Position numbers and translations under genes: made by a program. Shown in pieces: positions 1 to 10,800 of a stretch of 64,000 nt of DNA. Position 1 is the stretch's first letter. Each line of letters starts with the position of its first letter. The notes below the pieces were generated by a model. The model ran no database searches and had not been told where the DNA came from. It saw only the letters and a program-made list of their open reading frames with translations. The stretch comes from Kalmusia sp. IMI 367209 (lineage: Eukaryota > Ascomycota > Dothideomycetes > Pleosporales > Didymosphaeriaceae): NCBI GenBank assembly GCA_027946365.1, contig JAPEUQ010000004.1, positions 1,364,001 through 1,428,000 of the forward strand, read 5' to 3'.

Positions 1-217
1 CGAGGCTGCCGTGCCACGCCCGGCCGGCACAGCGATCACGACCCCAGCCACCGCAGGTGCGATACCAATATATACTGGTTTACTCTCGTACAGCATAGTA
101 TCCAAGACCCGATCTATCTGCGAGGCCGCGTCGGAAGGGCTGTTGATAATAGATCCAGTCGCGAAGTTTAGACCCGCTGTGAGATCTGAAGCACTGCGCG
201 AATCAGCATTTTGAGTC
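1..217 (-). pseudogene. Pyruvate decarboxylase-like fragment (left edge)
   Basis: Reading leftwards from an ATG at 217, the minus strand stays open to the window edge for about 72 codons. Residues 26-50 contain an alternating acidic/aromatic stretch ending in KPVYIGI, which resembles the linker before the central domain of thiamine-diphosphate decarboxylases such as pyruvate or indolepyruvate decarboxylase. After that the match is lost, and the expected P-x-D-x-V continuation is absent. Upstream of the ATG I find no exon that continues the family, so this may be an internal exon or a relic. The assignment rests on one short motif and is weak. Confidence 0.25.
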
Positions 218-2291
218 ATGGCATGAACAGAAAATATCGATCGTAAGATACCTTCGAAACTCAGCAGAGCTCAATTCCTGCACAAGGATTACAGGCCTCG
301 TGGGAAAGTAGCGTCTTGCTTCCTCAAAGCATGCTGCAAGATCGCCAGCATCGGAAGTGACGACGAAAACACCCACTTCGGTGGTAGATGGTGTTGCACG
401 GTAACGAGTGATATCGATATGTGTAAGTCGATTACGTTGAATCGAGCCGATGAATAGAGTCCCTATCAATGAAATAAGCCTGTGACATGGAGCTGTGAAC
501 GCGCTTGTTACTTTGACCACGGCCGAGGACTTGACGAGCGCCTATGGCCGCCAACTTCCAGAAAAGGTAGTCCCCAATAGTCGATGTCATGGTGACGGCT
601 AGTTAAGTTGGATACGGTGAAATGGTAACTTCCCAAAAAGGTGACGCAGTAGAGCCCGAATGCTGATGTTGGACCTTGGAGTATAATGATATGGAATCAA
701 ACAACCGCATCCAGACATCCTCCCTTTTGACTGTTCACAGAGACTACTGAATGTCGTTGCCTTCTCACGATCGTTTGATGACTTCGCTCAGTCACTTCGC
801 ACAATGCCGCAGCTCTGGGACAGCTGGAATGGGGTCTAGGGGCCTTTACCTTGATGTCTAGGAGATCGAAGCCCAACATAGTTCTCTTTCGGGTCAGACA
901 ACAGACTGAGGGTCGTGTGTATCCAATCATCTTGAAAGGTGCTCGAATACACGGGGTCTCCGTAATCACGGCCTAGTGTTAATGCTTGCAGTGGTGAAGA
1001 CGAAGCAGCTGAATATTTCGTACAACTCACAAGAGTCATCGCGTAAAGTCCCATATTGAGAAGTTATCTGAGACAATTCCAATTTAATACTTGACCGTGG
1101 CCAGCCGTAATGGTGACTATAGTATGGGGCTCGAAAGCACAAGCCATAGTTGGGCATATCGTTATCGCACCCATCATGAGTGTTCAGTAAACAACAAACA
1201 GGCTATCTATTCATGCCAACTGACATTCGCCGAAATTCGTGTCAAGAGGGTCAAGAAGTGGGCGTAGCGTGAGGCTGGGCATTGGAGTAAAGCTTAACCT
1301 GACTCAATGGTCGGACACCTTCGTGAAGGCAACGGGGCCACTAGCTGAACGTTTCCGCACCATGCCTCCATTTATGGTAATTGCTGTACACTATTGTGCG
1401 ATTGAGATACAAAAGACACTCCGGAGGAGAAAGAAATAGTTGATGTCCGGAAGTAAGATGAGGCTGAGTAGGGCTGATGCAAGCGCGGGACGAACCGAGA
1501 AGCGGGAGGGCTAGCTGTAAAGAATGAAGTGATTTGAAATGTGGAAGCATTCGGTTTCAATCAGAATCTTGACAAGGAAAACATCACTCCCAGTATGTTG
1601 AAGGTCTCGCTTTCCTGTGTTGATCGAGGCAATGGATCAGAGAATAGGCCCCAGAGCAGCAGTTAGACGATGCGTGATCAGAGTATTTCATTTCTTGCTG
1701 TCGATATCGGAACAACGTCTTAATCGCAACACTACAGTTATTGAAGAGCGAAATACTACTGCTTGGTGTACGTAGAGGAAAAGTGCGCGGGGTAGAAAGT
1801 TCAGACGATTACTGGACATCCTCCTTAATCAGCACGTGGCTTGGATACCGCGTGGCTAGTGCTGTGGCGCAGCTTCGTATCTGGTCGAAGTATTTGAGTG
1901 ACGGGCACCGCCTGAGGCTGAACGGGAATACGCAGCAGGCTAACATCTGATGGGCTTTGCTGTGGCTGTCTGGAGACTTCATGAAGTGCGTAGAAGCAAG
2001 ATTTGAAATATACTAGGTTGGACAATGGGTCAACGAGAAGATACGAAAATGGGTATAAACGTAGTGTGTTGTTTATCATTAGAAGTCGGATTAACATTGA
2101 ACTAATGTAAACTACGTAGGTTTGCGATCGCACACCCATTCCCGTTCGTTGCTTCGTCAAGGGTATCATGCATGCGACAATTTCATCGCTCCTGTATCGC
2201 CATCCCGTCCATTGCACCGTCCCACCTTATCACCTATTACTCCCTTTGATATTACCATGGTCTATCGACCGGTCCACCCATTGTATAGTTC
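218..2291. other. Non-coding stretch, no gene recognised
   Basis: About 2.1 kb with only short overlapping open frames on both strands. An open frame at 203-520 on the minus strand (105 codons) has a plausible composition but no family I recognise and no flanking exons. I see no repeats, tRNA-like structure or TE signature here. Confidence 0.5.
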
Positions 2292-2650
2292 CTAGTTCAT
2301 TTTCTTGTTGCCAATCTGCACAGTGTTGCCCTGTTTGCGTTGGTACTGAAGGAAGCCGAAGAAGGCAAGCGCGAGAACGGCGAGCATTGCGATGTTGCCT
2401 GGATGGATGTTAGCATCGCTATTCTTTCTCCCGACTCAAGCAGCTCACCAAGCACGAATTGTACGATGCCTCCAGCAAGATCGACCAGTCCCTTGAAAAA
2501 CTCTATGATCAGGTTGAGAGCACCGGTAAAAAAGCGCAGGACGAATTCGACAGTCTTCTGCACGAGTTCGCCCGCGGTGGTAAAGAGCGACCAGACGACT
2601 TCGACGAGTGACTTGAAGAGGTCGGATATGGAGTGTACGATAGACGACAT
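2292..2650 (-). CDS. Small amphipathic protein with C-terminal membrane anchor
   Basis: Two exons, 2650-2449 and 2398-2292, are joined over a 50-base GTGAGC...CAG intron (2399-2448) with a GCTAAC branch site. They give 102 residues. The first 66 residues form long hydrophobic/amphipathic helices rich in V, F, L (for example FKSLVEVVWSLF). The second exon encodes a clear membrane segment (MLAVLALAFFGFLQY) followed by a short basic tail. The reading frame only makes sense with the intron: without it the tail would be Ser/Arg-rich junk. Small proteins of this composition are common as uncharacterised fungal ORFs. I propose a membrane-associated role, but no function can be assigned. Confidence 0.7.
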
Positions 2651-3220
2651 CTTGGGATCGAGCTGTATTTTGTTTGCGACGGGAGATGCCTCGTACGGGA
2701 TCTGTAGAAGTTGATGTGAATGCGGAGGTAGGAAGAATGATGTCTGTTTGTCGTAGGGAATGTAGCGTAGGTCCACTTTATGGGTAGCCGCAACAACAAA
2801 GCCGATGATGTCGTTACTACCTCATACGCGGGCTTTTTCAGGTTAGCTACTTGTTTTGTTTCACAGGCAGCAAGAATCCGGAAGTGGCTTGAGGCTGGTT
2901 GTTTGGTTGGTGTGGTTGAATGCGGCACGCGATTCCGCAACGTAGATCGTAGCCATGACGTAGCTAGGGTTGCACTACGTAAGGAACCGCAAAAACAACA
3001 GCTTTCCACATTACCCAATGAGGAAGGCTGGATCCTCAGGCTGCTTACTTCGCATCTTCCAGTAAACATTCACGGCCCTTTTTCAAAACGCTTATGCTAT
3101 CGAGCTCTTCTTGTTACTTGTGAGCGGCCTGACCTGAATTAGGTGACATTCACGACCTTGGCACTTTTGCTCTTGCATTGCCTCGAGGTTGGTCGAAGCT
3201 TGAGTTGGCTTCATATTCAC
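2651..3220. other. Intergenic, no gene recognised
   Basis: 570 bases between two minus-strand genes. A 120-codon open frame on the plus strand (2780-3142) lacks any recognisable domain and is treated as chance. Confidence 0.5.
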
Positions 3221-4105
3221 TCAATAATCACAACTCTTAGCCACTTCTTCTAAGTCCTTCAGCGTCTCCTGCCGCAGATCAATCGCCGTCTTCATCCTCA
3301 CCAAACTATCGCTCCCCAACAACACCCTCAGAACCTTGCCATCGCTGCCTCTACCCTTCAACGTCTCACCTAGCCCTGTACCACTAACAACGTCCCAAAT
3401 CCTCTCTGCCGCCTTATCCGGATCGCCTGTCTGTTTGCCGGCCATCGACTGCATCTTTTGTATTACAGTCGTCGCAGGATTACCTTGATATGCGTCCCAT
3501 CCCTTCCCATCATTCCCAAGGATCAAATTGCTTGACGATAGAAACTCAGTGCGGAACGCACCTGGCTCGACAAGGATGACACGGATACCGAGAGGTCCGA
3601 CTTCTGAGGCTAGGGATTCGGACATGCCTTCCAGAGCGAACTTGGAAGCGGCGTAGAGGCCGCAGCTAGGGAGACCATTTAGGCCAGCCACGGAAGTGAT
3701 GTTGACTATTGTCCCAGCTTTTCGTTCACGGAAGTGTGGTAGGATAGCTTGGATGAGTGCTAGGGGTCCAAAGAAGTTGGTTTCAATTTGATGGCGGGCT
3801 TGCTTGTTAGTAATATGCTCGAGGGGGCCCAGGACTGAGTATCCGGCATTGTTGATGAGGATGTCTATTGGGCCGTGTTGTTTGATAGTGTCGGCGATAA
3901 CAGTGGGCAGGCGTGCAGCATCTGTCATATCGACATTGATAGAATGAAACTTGGACGAGATGAACGACAGCTCAGAGAGAACTGATGATGCTCGTTCAGG
4001 ATTGCGCACTGTGCCAAGAACTGTTGCACCTTGTTTCAGTGCGTGCGCGGCTAGCTTGAAGCCTAGGCCGGAGGAGACACCGGTGATGACAATGGTGAAG
4101 GACAT
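3221..4105 (-). CDS. Short-chain dehydrogenase/reductase (classical SDR)
   Basis: Single-exon, 294 residues, NAD(P)-dependent oxidoreductase of the classical SDR family. Visible motifs are the Rossmann glycine motif TGVSSGLG (residues 8-15), the structural NNAG motif near residue 85, the catalytic YAASK near residue 150 with the upstream Ser in NITSVAG, and the PG motif in EPGAFRTEF. The length and the C-terminal extension resemble the retinol-dehydrogenase-like/oxidoreductase branch with unknown small-molecule substrate. I chose the ATG at 4105 because the glycine motif then starts at the usual distance; an upstream in-frame ATG at 4165 would add 20 residues without homology. The gene is divergent from the GH16 gene and shares a 570-base promoter region. 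Confidence 0.9.
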   Translation of the reverse strand: MSFTIVITGVSSGLGFKLAAHALKQGATVLGTVRNPERASSVLSELSFISSKFHSINVDMTDAARLPTVIADTIKQHGPIDILINNAGYSVLGPLEHITNKQARHQIETNFFGPLALIQAILPHFRERKAGTIVNITSVAGLNGLPSCGLYAASKFALEGMSESLASEVGPLGIRVILVEPGAFRTEFLSSSNLILGNDGKGWDAYQGNPATTVIQKMQSMAGKQTGDPDKAAERIWDVVSGTGLGETLKGRGSDGKVLRVLLGSDSLVRMKTAIDLRQETLKDLEEVAKSCDY

Positions 4106-4675
4106 GGTGGAGGATTGACAGGTAGGCGAATGTAAAATGAGCTCGACAAGACCAGAGCAAGACATTCCTTCTTATACTGATAGATCTTTCTTCACCGGTA
4201 ATAGCATACCAGGTTGGACGCCTGGGTATCGCCATGTTCTACCCGCATGGTGAGATTTGGGGGCTGACCTGAATGGCAGGCACCGTTTGCTAGCAAGACG
4301 ATGATTTGATAGCCCTACCCAGAGAAGAGGATCCTGTTAGCTTCGTGACTGCAGACCTTCAGAAAAGACGTCTGGATATTAACGGGAATAGGAGAAGAGC
4401 ATCGTTTCTACCGGCCAGTAATTCCTATTTCCGTGCCAACTCCACTAAAATTACATCCTAATCTACTTACTAGAAAGGTTATCCGAGAAAAATCAGTTCG
4501 CACGACAATCAGCGGGGAGTCCCGCCATGAATTTTGAGCAGCAGAAGACGTGCGGTGAACGAAGATTAAGATGGGCTCTTAGTGTTGAGCCTGCCTGTTA
4601 CGTCATTGGTCGACGCGTCAGGCCATCCTTCTTCGCGAGCCCGCACGAGTCGTAACACGACAACCTACCCCCGCC
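4106..4675. promoter_or_regulatory. Shared divergent promoter region
   Basis: 570 bases separate the start codons of the SDR (minus) and the GH16 enzyme (plus). No individual box is convincing; the call is from gene arrangement only. Confidence 0.4.
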
Positions 4676-5842
4676 ATGTTCGGATCCGTCAACAAGCTTT
4701 TAGAAAAGGGCAAAGCAAAGGCTAAGGAGTACGCCGGTCAGCACTCGTCTTCACATGGTCAACAGGGCTATCCGGGCCAGTCCTCGCATCAGAACTACCC
4801 AAACTACCCCAGCCAACAGCCTCAATACACAGGCAACCCGTATCCTCCACAACAATACGGACCTCCTCAAAACCAGCAATGGGGTCCTCCACAGAATCAG
4901 TGGGGCCCGCCTCAACAACAATGGGGTCCTCCGCCGCCGCAGCAGCAGCAGCAAGGATTCGGTCCACCGCCTATACCGCAACATAGCAAACCACATTCGC
5001 CAGCGCTCCCCACCGTACCGCAAAACCGCCCGATATCGAACCCGCCGCCGCCGCAGAACGTGCCACCCCCACACAGCGAGAAGGTATATTGGATGCCCTC
5101 GTTCGATATCTCGACCCCCGTATCGCATAACTTCCGACATGAGCTCGGCGACCACGGCTGGGGTAACAACGAGAAGCAGAACTACACGAACAACCCCGCG
5201 AATTCGTTCCACCATGACAATCGCCTCATTGTGCGTGGCCTCGTGCAGAATGACAGCTATACCAGTGCGCGCTTGACTTCGCACCAAACGCTATCGCGCC
5301 CTCGCGGGTACCTCACGGCGACTATACTTCCGCCGTGTGCTGAGGGCGTATGGCCCGCCTATTGGATGTTGCCGAAAGACCCGTTTCAGTGGCCTGGCGA
5401 CGGTGAGGTTGATATCTGCGAGTCGTGGCAGGGCGAGTGCATAAATCATACGTGTCTACACTGGGGACACTACAACGGAGAGGATTGGAACAAGCACCAG
5501 GTCGTCACGACGCCTATACAGGACTTGGCGCAACGGCCGCATACATACGGCTTCGCATGGATAGAAGAGGACGGTATTCCGAATTGGAGGGGACGCATGA
5601 TATGGTATATCGATGGGCGACCGGTGCAGAAGGCGAACATCCCGCAAGGGATCAGGAGGATGGAAGAGTTCAGGCTCTTGATCAATATTGCTATGGGCGG
5701 GACGGTTTGTGGTGGAAAGCTGCCCAAGGACGGGTATTACGATCTCGTAGTGAGCGATCTGAAGATGTGTGAGGAGCCGGCTGGGGGTTGGGCTCAGTTT
5801 GAGAGGGACTGGGGGTCCGCACCTGAGGGGAAGCCCATGTAG
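4676..5842 (+). CDS. GH16 endo-beta-glucanase-like protein with Pro/Gln-rich N-terminus
   Basis: Single exon, 388 residues. Residues 1-135 are low-complexity, with repeated WGPPQ/QYGPP units rich in Q, P, Y and N. Residues 136-380 form a glycoside hydrolase family 16 fold, whose members cut beta-1,3 or mixed-linkage glucans and similar wall polymers. The catalytic E-x-D-x-x-E signature is intact as EVDICE (E244, D246, E249), with the preceding WPAYWML and following HWGHYN segments typical of the active cleft. No signal peptide is visible: the protein begins MFGSVNKLLEKGKAKAKEY, which is basic and helical rather than hydrophobic. It is therefore either intracellular or unconventionally exported. 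The ATG context (gccATG) is good. Confidence 0.9.
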   Translation: MFGSVNKLLEKGKAKAKEYAGQHSSSHGQQGYPGQSSHQNYPNYPSQQPQYTGNPYPPQQYGPPQNQQWGPPQNQWGPPQQQWGPPPPQQQQQGFGPPPIPQHSKPHSPALPTVPQNRPISNPPPPQNVPPPHSEKVYWMPSFDISTPVSHNFRHELGDHGWGNNEKQNYTNNPANSFHHDNRLIVRGLVQNDSYTSARLTSHQTLSRPRGYLTATILPPCAEGVWPAYWMLPKDPFQWPGDGEVDICESWQGECINHTCLHWGHYNGEDWNKHQVVTTPIQDLAQRPHTYGFAWIEEDGIPNWRGRMIWYIDGRPVQKANIPQGIRRMEEFRLLINIAMGGTVCGGKLPKDGYYDLVVSDLKMCEEPAGGWAQFERDWGSAPEGKPM

Positions 5843-6746
5843 ACGCGAATATGGTATATGACATCTTTACATAATATAGATTTTAGCATCGAATCTTCGC
5901 GCTGAAGGCTGTTGAATATCTCTCAGTAATTAATATAGAAACTGATCTTGTAACTTTGGAATCGCTGCAACAAACCTCATATCAGTGGTAATCCATCTCA
6001 ATAACACGCAGTACACACGTGATCTATCTCTGCATCTCAATCCTTTGCACCGAAAACCACCACGACATATACAACAGCACTGTGTTGATGTTCATATACT
6101 GAGTGGTACGCTGAAATAACATCGAGGAGTCAAGCTGCAAACTCCGGAACACCGTACGTGCAACTCGCACGCTTCCATTTGCCCTGACGCACAAGCAGTC
6201 GAGTCTTCGAAGCCTCTGCATGATGTCATCTCTGCAACTAGATATACCACTCTCTGCATGCTTTGAACATATCGCATTTGTCCAAAAGTCCACAACACCA
6301 TAGTTTTAAGTTTTTCAGCAATCTACTAGCGCACGCGTATCAAGGACTTCCCACGAGCTGATTCGAGATGTCAAATGATCTGGGCTCGCCTCAGCGGTGG
6401 TGATAGTTTCAGTTAAGAATTTAATCATAGTTTACGCTTTCAGTATTCCCAGAATTACACTTTACAATGCAGTCCAACCAAGAAAGAGCACTTCCACTTT
6501 TTCCATCCATTTGTGTATGAGGTAAGTGAGCTCTCACGGCAGCACTAGAGCTGGGATGACTACGTGAAATATACATCTTCCAACTCCACCTGCGACTCTG
6601 TCGTATCTTCAAAGCCCACTGGCGTACCCAGCCTACTAGAAATATCCGCAAGCAAGCCTGCCATCGTACATGGACTACTCGAGCGTCAGTCACTTGTGTA
6701 TTGCACTAGAATGTAGCAATATATACCTCATACAGTACTCAAACGC
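5843..6746. other. Intergenic, nothing recognised
   Basis: About 900 bases with only short, overlapping open frames and no repeats that I can see. Confidence 0.5.
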
Positions 6747-7167
6747 CTATTTAGGCATGCAGTAGTAGCTCCAAGCATTTCCCTTGATCCAGAGCCAACC
6801 CCGAAGATAGTCCACAGTGAGAACCTCGAGTCCAGTGCAGTCCTTGGATCTACATCACCTTAGTTTCCGCAGGAAATCTTGCGCGTCGCTCTATATGTGT
6901 ATTTACTTACGAGTAGAAGAGACAGAGTCCACACTCGCTGTTGTTGACTTTCGCAGCATCGTGTTCGAGTGTGCGACATGTACGCGTGAATGGGAGATCC
7001 TCCTCGATCAGGCCAATGGATGTCCACCAAGAATATTTGCCGCAGCTAGTGGGGACGGTACCGCTACGGGCCTCGAAGGTGACGGCGACTGCGTCTCCGG
7101 GGAGGGCGACGCTGGTCACTGAGAGCGCGAGGCTAAGGAATAGTGCAAGCATAGTGAAAAGATGCAT
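6747..7167 (-). CDS. Small secreted six-cysteine protein (effector-like)
   Basis: Exons 7167-6911 and 6849-6747 flank a 61-base intron that starts GTAAGT and ends GATGTAG. The product is 119 residues. Residues 1-20 (MHLFTMLALFLSLALSVTSV) form a signal peptide. The mature part carries exactly six cysteines: one in TSCGKY, one in RTCRT, two in the ECGLC pair, one in KDCTG and one near the C-terminus (YYCMPK). The even count and the CGLCxFYSxxxCTG spacing are typical of small secreted proteins of plant-associated Dothideomycetes. Unspliced, the ORF stops just after CLFYS and loses two cysteines, so the intron is well supported. A TATA-like AGTATATGAG lies about 90 bases upstream. Function unknown; apoplastic effector or structural secreted protein are both possible. 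Confidence 0.72.
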
Positions 7168-8074
7168 TGTTGCAGGTCAGCACAGAGAGTGTAAAGAATG
7201 TTGAAGATGGTCAATGGACTTTTGCTAGCAGGACAATGGAGGACGAAGGACTCATATACTGGGGCAAGAGAGGAGTCAGCAAGCCGAGTTCGACGGAGCA
7301 GTCAAAAGTCCATCGGCTAGCGGTTGTTAAAAGATTATCGGCGATATGGTCCGAGAAATGATTGCAGCAGAGTCGCTCCTGACTGTGATCTTCGGTAAGC
7401 ATATGCTCTATAACAAACGAAGAACCCATCAAATCCGCGTATAATAAAGACTAAAACAGACGCTTCCAAACAGGCGTTTGCTATAACGACTAATAATCTA
7501 ATTTAGTTCGTTTATTGGGTACATTTCGGAGGTATCAGTGTTTTCTATGACAGCGCCAGCTGTTTCGCACTCAACCGCTTCGGAGCTCTCGGCCCCCAAA
7601 GCACCTCCGCATTGTACCGTGGTTAACTGCGAATATTGTCTCATAGTTCAATGTCTGTTTAAGCACTCTTATGTGACAGTTGATATGCATGCGGGACGTA
7701 GTATTGGATGACGCTGTGCATCATATCCGAATCCTTGCGTCGCGTATAGTCTCCAGTCGAGCATTTGAAATTAGACCCCGCTATGCTTTCCTCGCCCTCA
7801 GGTAGCATAACTTTTGGCTTAAATTTATGAGTAGTCCCATGCATACTTGTAAAGATTTGAGCTAAGGCTATCTCAACATCTATAACGCTTTTCTCGCACA
7901 TGATCGATTAGAAGCTTTACCGAATCTTGATCCTCAAACCGCCGCACGGGAGGGCAGAATACAGCTACGGAAACCAATCTTGAATGCTTTCCATACGCGG
8001 ATTCTACATGCCGTTGTAATTTCGCTCACAAAATTCTTCAGGACTTGTTTCCGGTCTTTCAAATACGCTTCAGG
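7168..8074. other. Intergenic, nothing recognised
   Basis: About 900 bases, AT-neutral, no convincing coding frame on either strand. It holds the promoter of the secreted-protein gene at its left end. Confidence 0.5.
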
Positions 8075-9115
8075 TTACTCTTTCCAGACGTGAGCATGCG
8101 AAAAATGGCATCCCAAGTCCCAAAGATAAAGCTCCATGCTGGAAGGCGGCTGAGATCCTACCCCAAATGGGATATCTTCTATCCAAGAATGTTCTGCCTC
8201 TGCACGTATTCCTAGCCTCAGGGATGTAATTTCATTCCCATCGAACCAAAGCCCGATGAATGTGAGATCATTCTCAATCGCTTCCCTCCAATTGGAGCGA
8301 TGCTCGAAGAACATTTCATTGAGGTTTCGTGCCTCTCGAGGGAGATGGGAAACGAAAACACATTCGAATTTGGGGTTATTGATGCTGAATTGGATGAGTG
8401 GTAGAATCCCTACAATACCGGGATCATCTTTGGTGAGGCGAGGGCTTAGATCGACGAATACTTTGCCTTGAGCCGAAATTAGAGACTGTTGAAATTGGCC
8501 CGGATAGAATGCTGCGATAAATTCTACTGCGTCATGAAGATGAACCCGAATTGGCCTCTCCTGGATATAACTAAACCCAAGCGTAAAGTCAGCGCAAGCC
8601 ATCGTAGCAGGGATATGTAACATGTTCCAGCGAAACAAGAGAAGTATTTCTTCCCGATATTAGGATGTTCGATTCTATACCTACATAGGCCGAAATTCGC
8701 GACGGAGCTGACGATTAGCCTGCGTCAGCGAACGGAAATCGACCCTTGGAGACCTCTTCTTCTTAAGTTTCTTAAGGCTCTTCCAGTAGTCTCCTCTGGC
8801 GTTTTCGGCTAAGAGGCATGTGATAAGTCTGGCCACACCGGATTGTGTGCTCTCTGCTGTATGTGAGGTGGAATGTATTTCCTCGACCACGATGTCGTAG
8901 ATTCGGTTGCGAATCTCTATACGGCACAGTCAGGAGGATCATTATCAGCAGATGGTATTGGGGTGAGTCTGTACCGGATGGTAGATCAAGGAAACGGAAG
9001 CACGATTCTGGTTCAGAAGAATCATCGATGCGCGGACGGACACCGCGTCTGAGCCGTCTATAACTCGTACGTGAGCTTAGGTTTGACAGCCGTATGCACG
9101 TATGACTAACCTCAT
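8075..9115 (-). CDS. F-box-like (ELRN/EFRPIY-type) protein, paralogue 1
   Basis: Four exons: 9115-9111, 9057-8975, 8916-8685 and 8570-8075, with GT-AG introns, giving 271 residues. The tiny first exon (ATGAG) is inferred because the spliced frame then reads MRRLRRGVRPR and continues into LDLPSEIRNRIYDIV. That segment is the N-terminal F-box-like/2EXR signature of a large Pezizomycotina family. The LTQANRQLRREFRPIYIQ segment that follows is the family's second hallmark, and it is restored only by splicing 8685 to 8570. The C-terminal half is the variable substrate-facing region. Such proteins are presumed adaptors for SCF-type ubiquitin ligases, but direct evidence is thin. Its paralogue lies 1.7 kb to the right on the same strand. 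Confidence 0.75.
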
Positions 9116-9168
9116 AGTAAAGTTAAACTTGTTCGCACGGCCAGAGTGTAGTGAGTAGGCGCTATTCT

Positions 9169-9176
9169 TTTATATA
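9169..9176 (-). promoter_or_regulatory. TATA box for F-box-like paralogue 1
   Basis: TATATAAA on the minus strand, 54 bases upstream of the proposed ATG at 9115. The position supports that start codon, although it lies in a five-base exon. Confidence 0.5.
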
Positions 9177-9632
9177 GGAGGTGGTGCGAAGTGAAGTTGG
9201 AGCTCATGGGTTGCCTTTGGTCACAGGTGGTTGACTTGCGCTGCCTGGTCGGGATCTGCTGTACTAATTGTATTGGGTTAGATTTATTCATCACGTGAGC
9301 ACGGGATCCCCTAGGCATACAAGTGCCCAGCATTATTCTTAGCTTGTACCTACTTCTACTGAAACTACTGATAACAATGGGAATAGGTATCTTAGAAGCA
9401 TATAAGATTTAAGCGCAAAAAACTCAAGCGAACCTGCCGACCAGGGCGCCTAGAAACATGAGAGCAGTTTGTATTCACTGTACGTGATGATGGCCATGAA
9501 GCAGTTGAAGTCTACCACTCAAATTTGCTAATTTTTGACTGATGACACACATTTCGTCCCCCCTGCCTCCCGCTCTCGCTCTCGCTTTCTTTCCCAACCC
9601 CCAGCTTCCAATGTGCGTAACATGCATATCTC

Positions 9633-9999
9633 CTAGCCTTTGAAATTTGCTGAAATTCCGTTTCTAAGCTTGTTGTACTCATCTTGACTTAGATTCGCCC
9701 ACTGTAAGCAGTCATCACCGCAGGCGAATGGGAGAGTGCCGACACCGTCGATCCACGGTGCAGCGGAGATATAAGGGTGAGGGAACCCGTCATTTTGATC
9801 CCCCTAAATGATAGCAAGAAGAATAAGAGTTGAGACGCGTGTAGGTATATGGATTGAAAAGTGCAAAATTTATGGACTTACCAGTCTTCGGCCCGTTACC
9901 AGTGACCTTGATCTTCGCACCTTTCAAGTTGGTGCAGCAGTTCGCAATCACATTCTCCTGGGCGCCGGCAGCAACGGGTAACTGAAGATACGGACTCAT
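9633..9999 (-). CDS. Candidate small secreted-type protein, frame interrupted
   Basis: An open frame from an ATG at 9999 reads through a two-cysteine segment (ANCCTNLKG) to a GTAAGT donor at 9881. After a CATTTAG acceptor at 9805 the next exon continues as a convincing Trp/Asp/Cys-rich stretch (GFPHPYIS, PFACGDDCLQW) to a TAG at 9633. The two halves are out of frame by one base, and the mismatch sits at a run of Gs on the acceptor. Removing one G would give 95 residues. The N-terminal start is uncertain because no signal peptide precedes AAGAQ, so a further upstream exon may be missing. No family recognised; the Cys content and size suggest an extracellular protein. Confidence 0.45.
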
Positions 10000-10800
10000 G
10001 TCAGCGATTAGCCCTGGGGGTATTATAATCTCGTTGCGAGCTGATTTTCTCCACCTACGTAATACTTGGCCCGTTTGCTACTCGAGGCTCCATCGAGGGC
10101 CCTTGCATCATGGCAAACGAAACGTCAAAGCTTTCAGCATCACCGATGGAACAAGATCTGTGATGCACTGCAGGCTAAGATGGGTATATTGGCCTATTTG
10201 ACAATGGTCGACGAATGAGTACAATTCCGGGTCTAGGTTCAACTGAAGCGGCAAATTATGTGCAATGGCGCTTGCATTGGATCTTCTTTACTGGGCGCTC
10301 TGATGTCAACTCGTCGCTGAACATCGCCTGCGTTTCCGCCGCAGGCGTGTTCAAGTATAGACTTGTCAACAACCCGCATCAGACCTAGCGGCCGGTGAAA
10401 ATCCCCATTGCGTAGAACATTTTAAAGCCGCGCACATTACTATGCTCTCTATGTACTATAGAACAATACAGTAGATTTTGTGCATGAGCGAGACTTTCAG
10501 AGAGCGATACGCTCAATACTATTCTATCCAGTCACATAAGTAACGCTGCATGTACTCGTACACCATAGTAGATAATGTTCTCTTTAAACATCGTTCATGA
10601 CTAGAAAGAAAGATTCTCATTGCATCGACCACGTATGACATCTACCGGGTATGCAATAGCAGATCCGTCGTAGGTCGCCATTCCCGGTCAGATCTGAGCC
10701 ACTCCTCGCGACATAGGACATTCCATCTTGCACCACGGTGAGCCGGACTCCGTTTCGAATGTCCTCCAGATGTTCCCGGGCTGTATACAAGCTGATAGGT
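10000..10800. other. Intergenic, nothing recognised
   Basis: About 800 bases with no supported gene. It may hold an upstream exon of the interrupted secreted-type gene on the minus strand, which I could not identify. Confidence 0.45.

Noticed and set aside
2780..3142. 120-codon plus-strand frame between two genes.
   Set aside because: No domain, no promoter signal and no support from splicing; treated as chance.
4722..5772. Several antisense and alternative frames over the GH16 gene, one with Cys/Gly-rich low complexity.
   Set aside because: They are shadows of the repetitive CAGCAG/CCGCCG codons in the Q/P-rich region.
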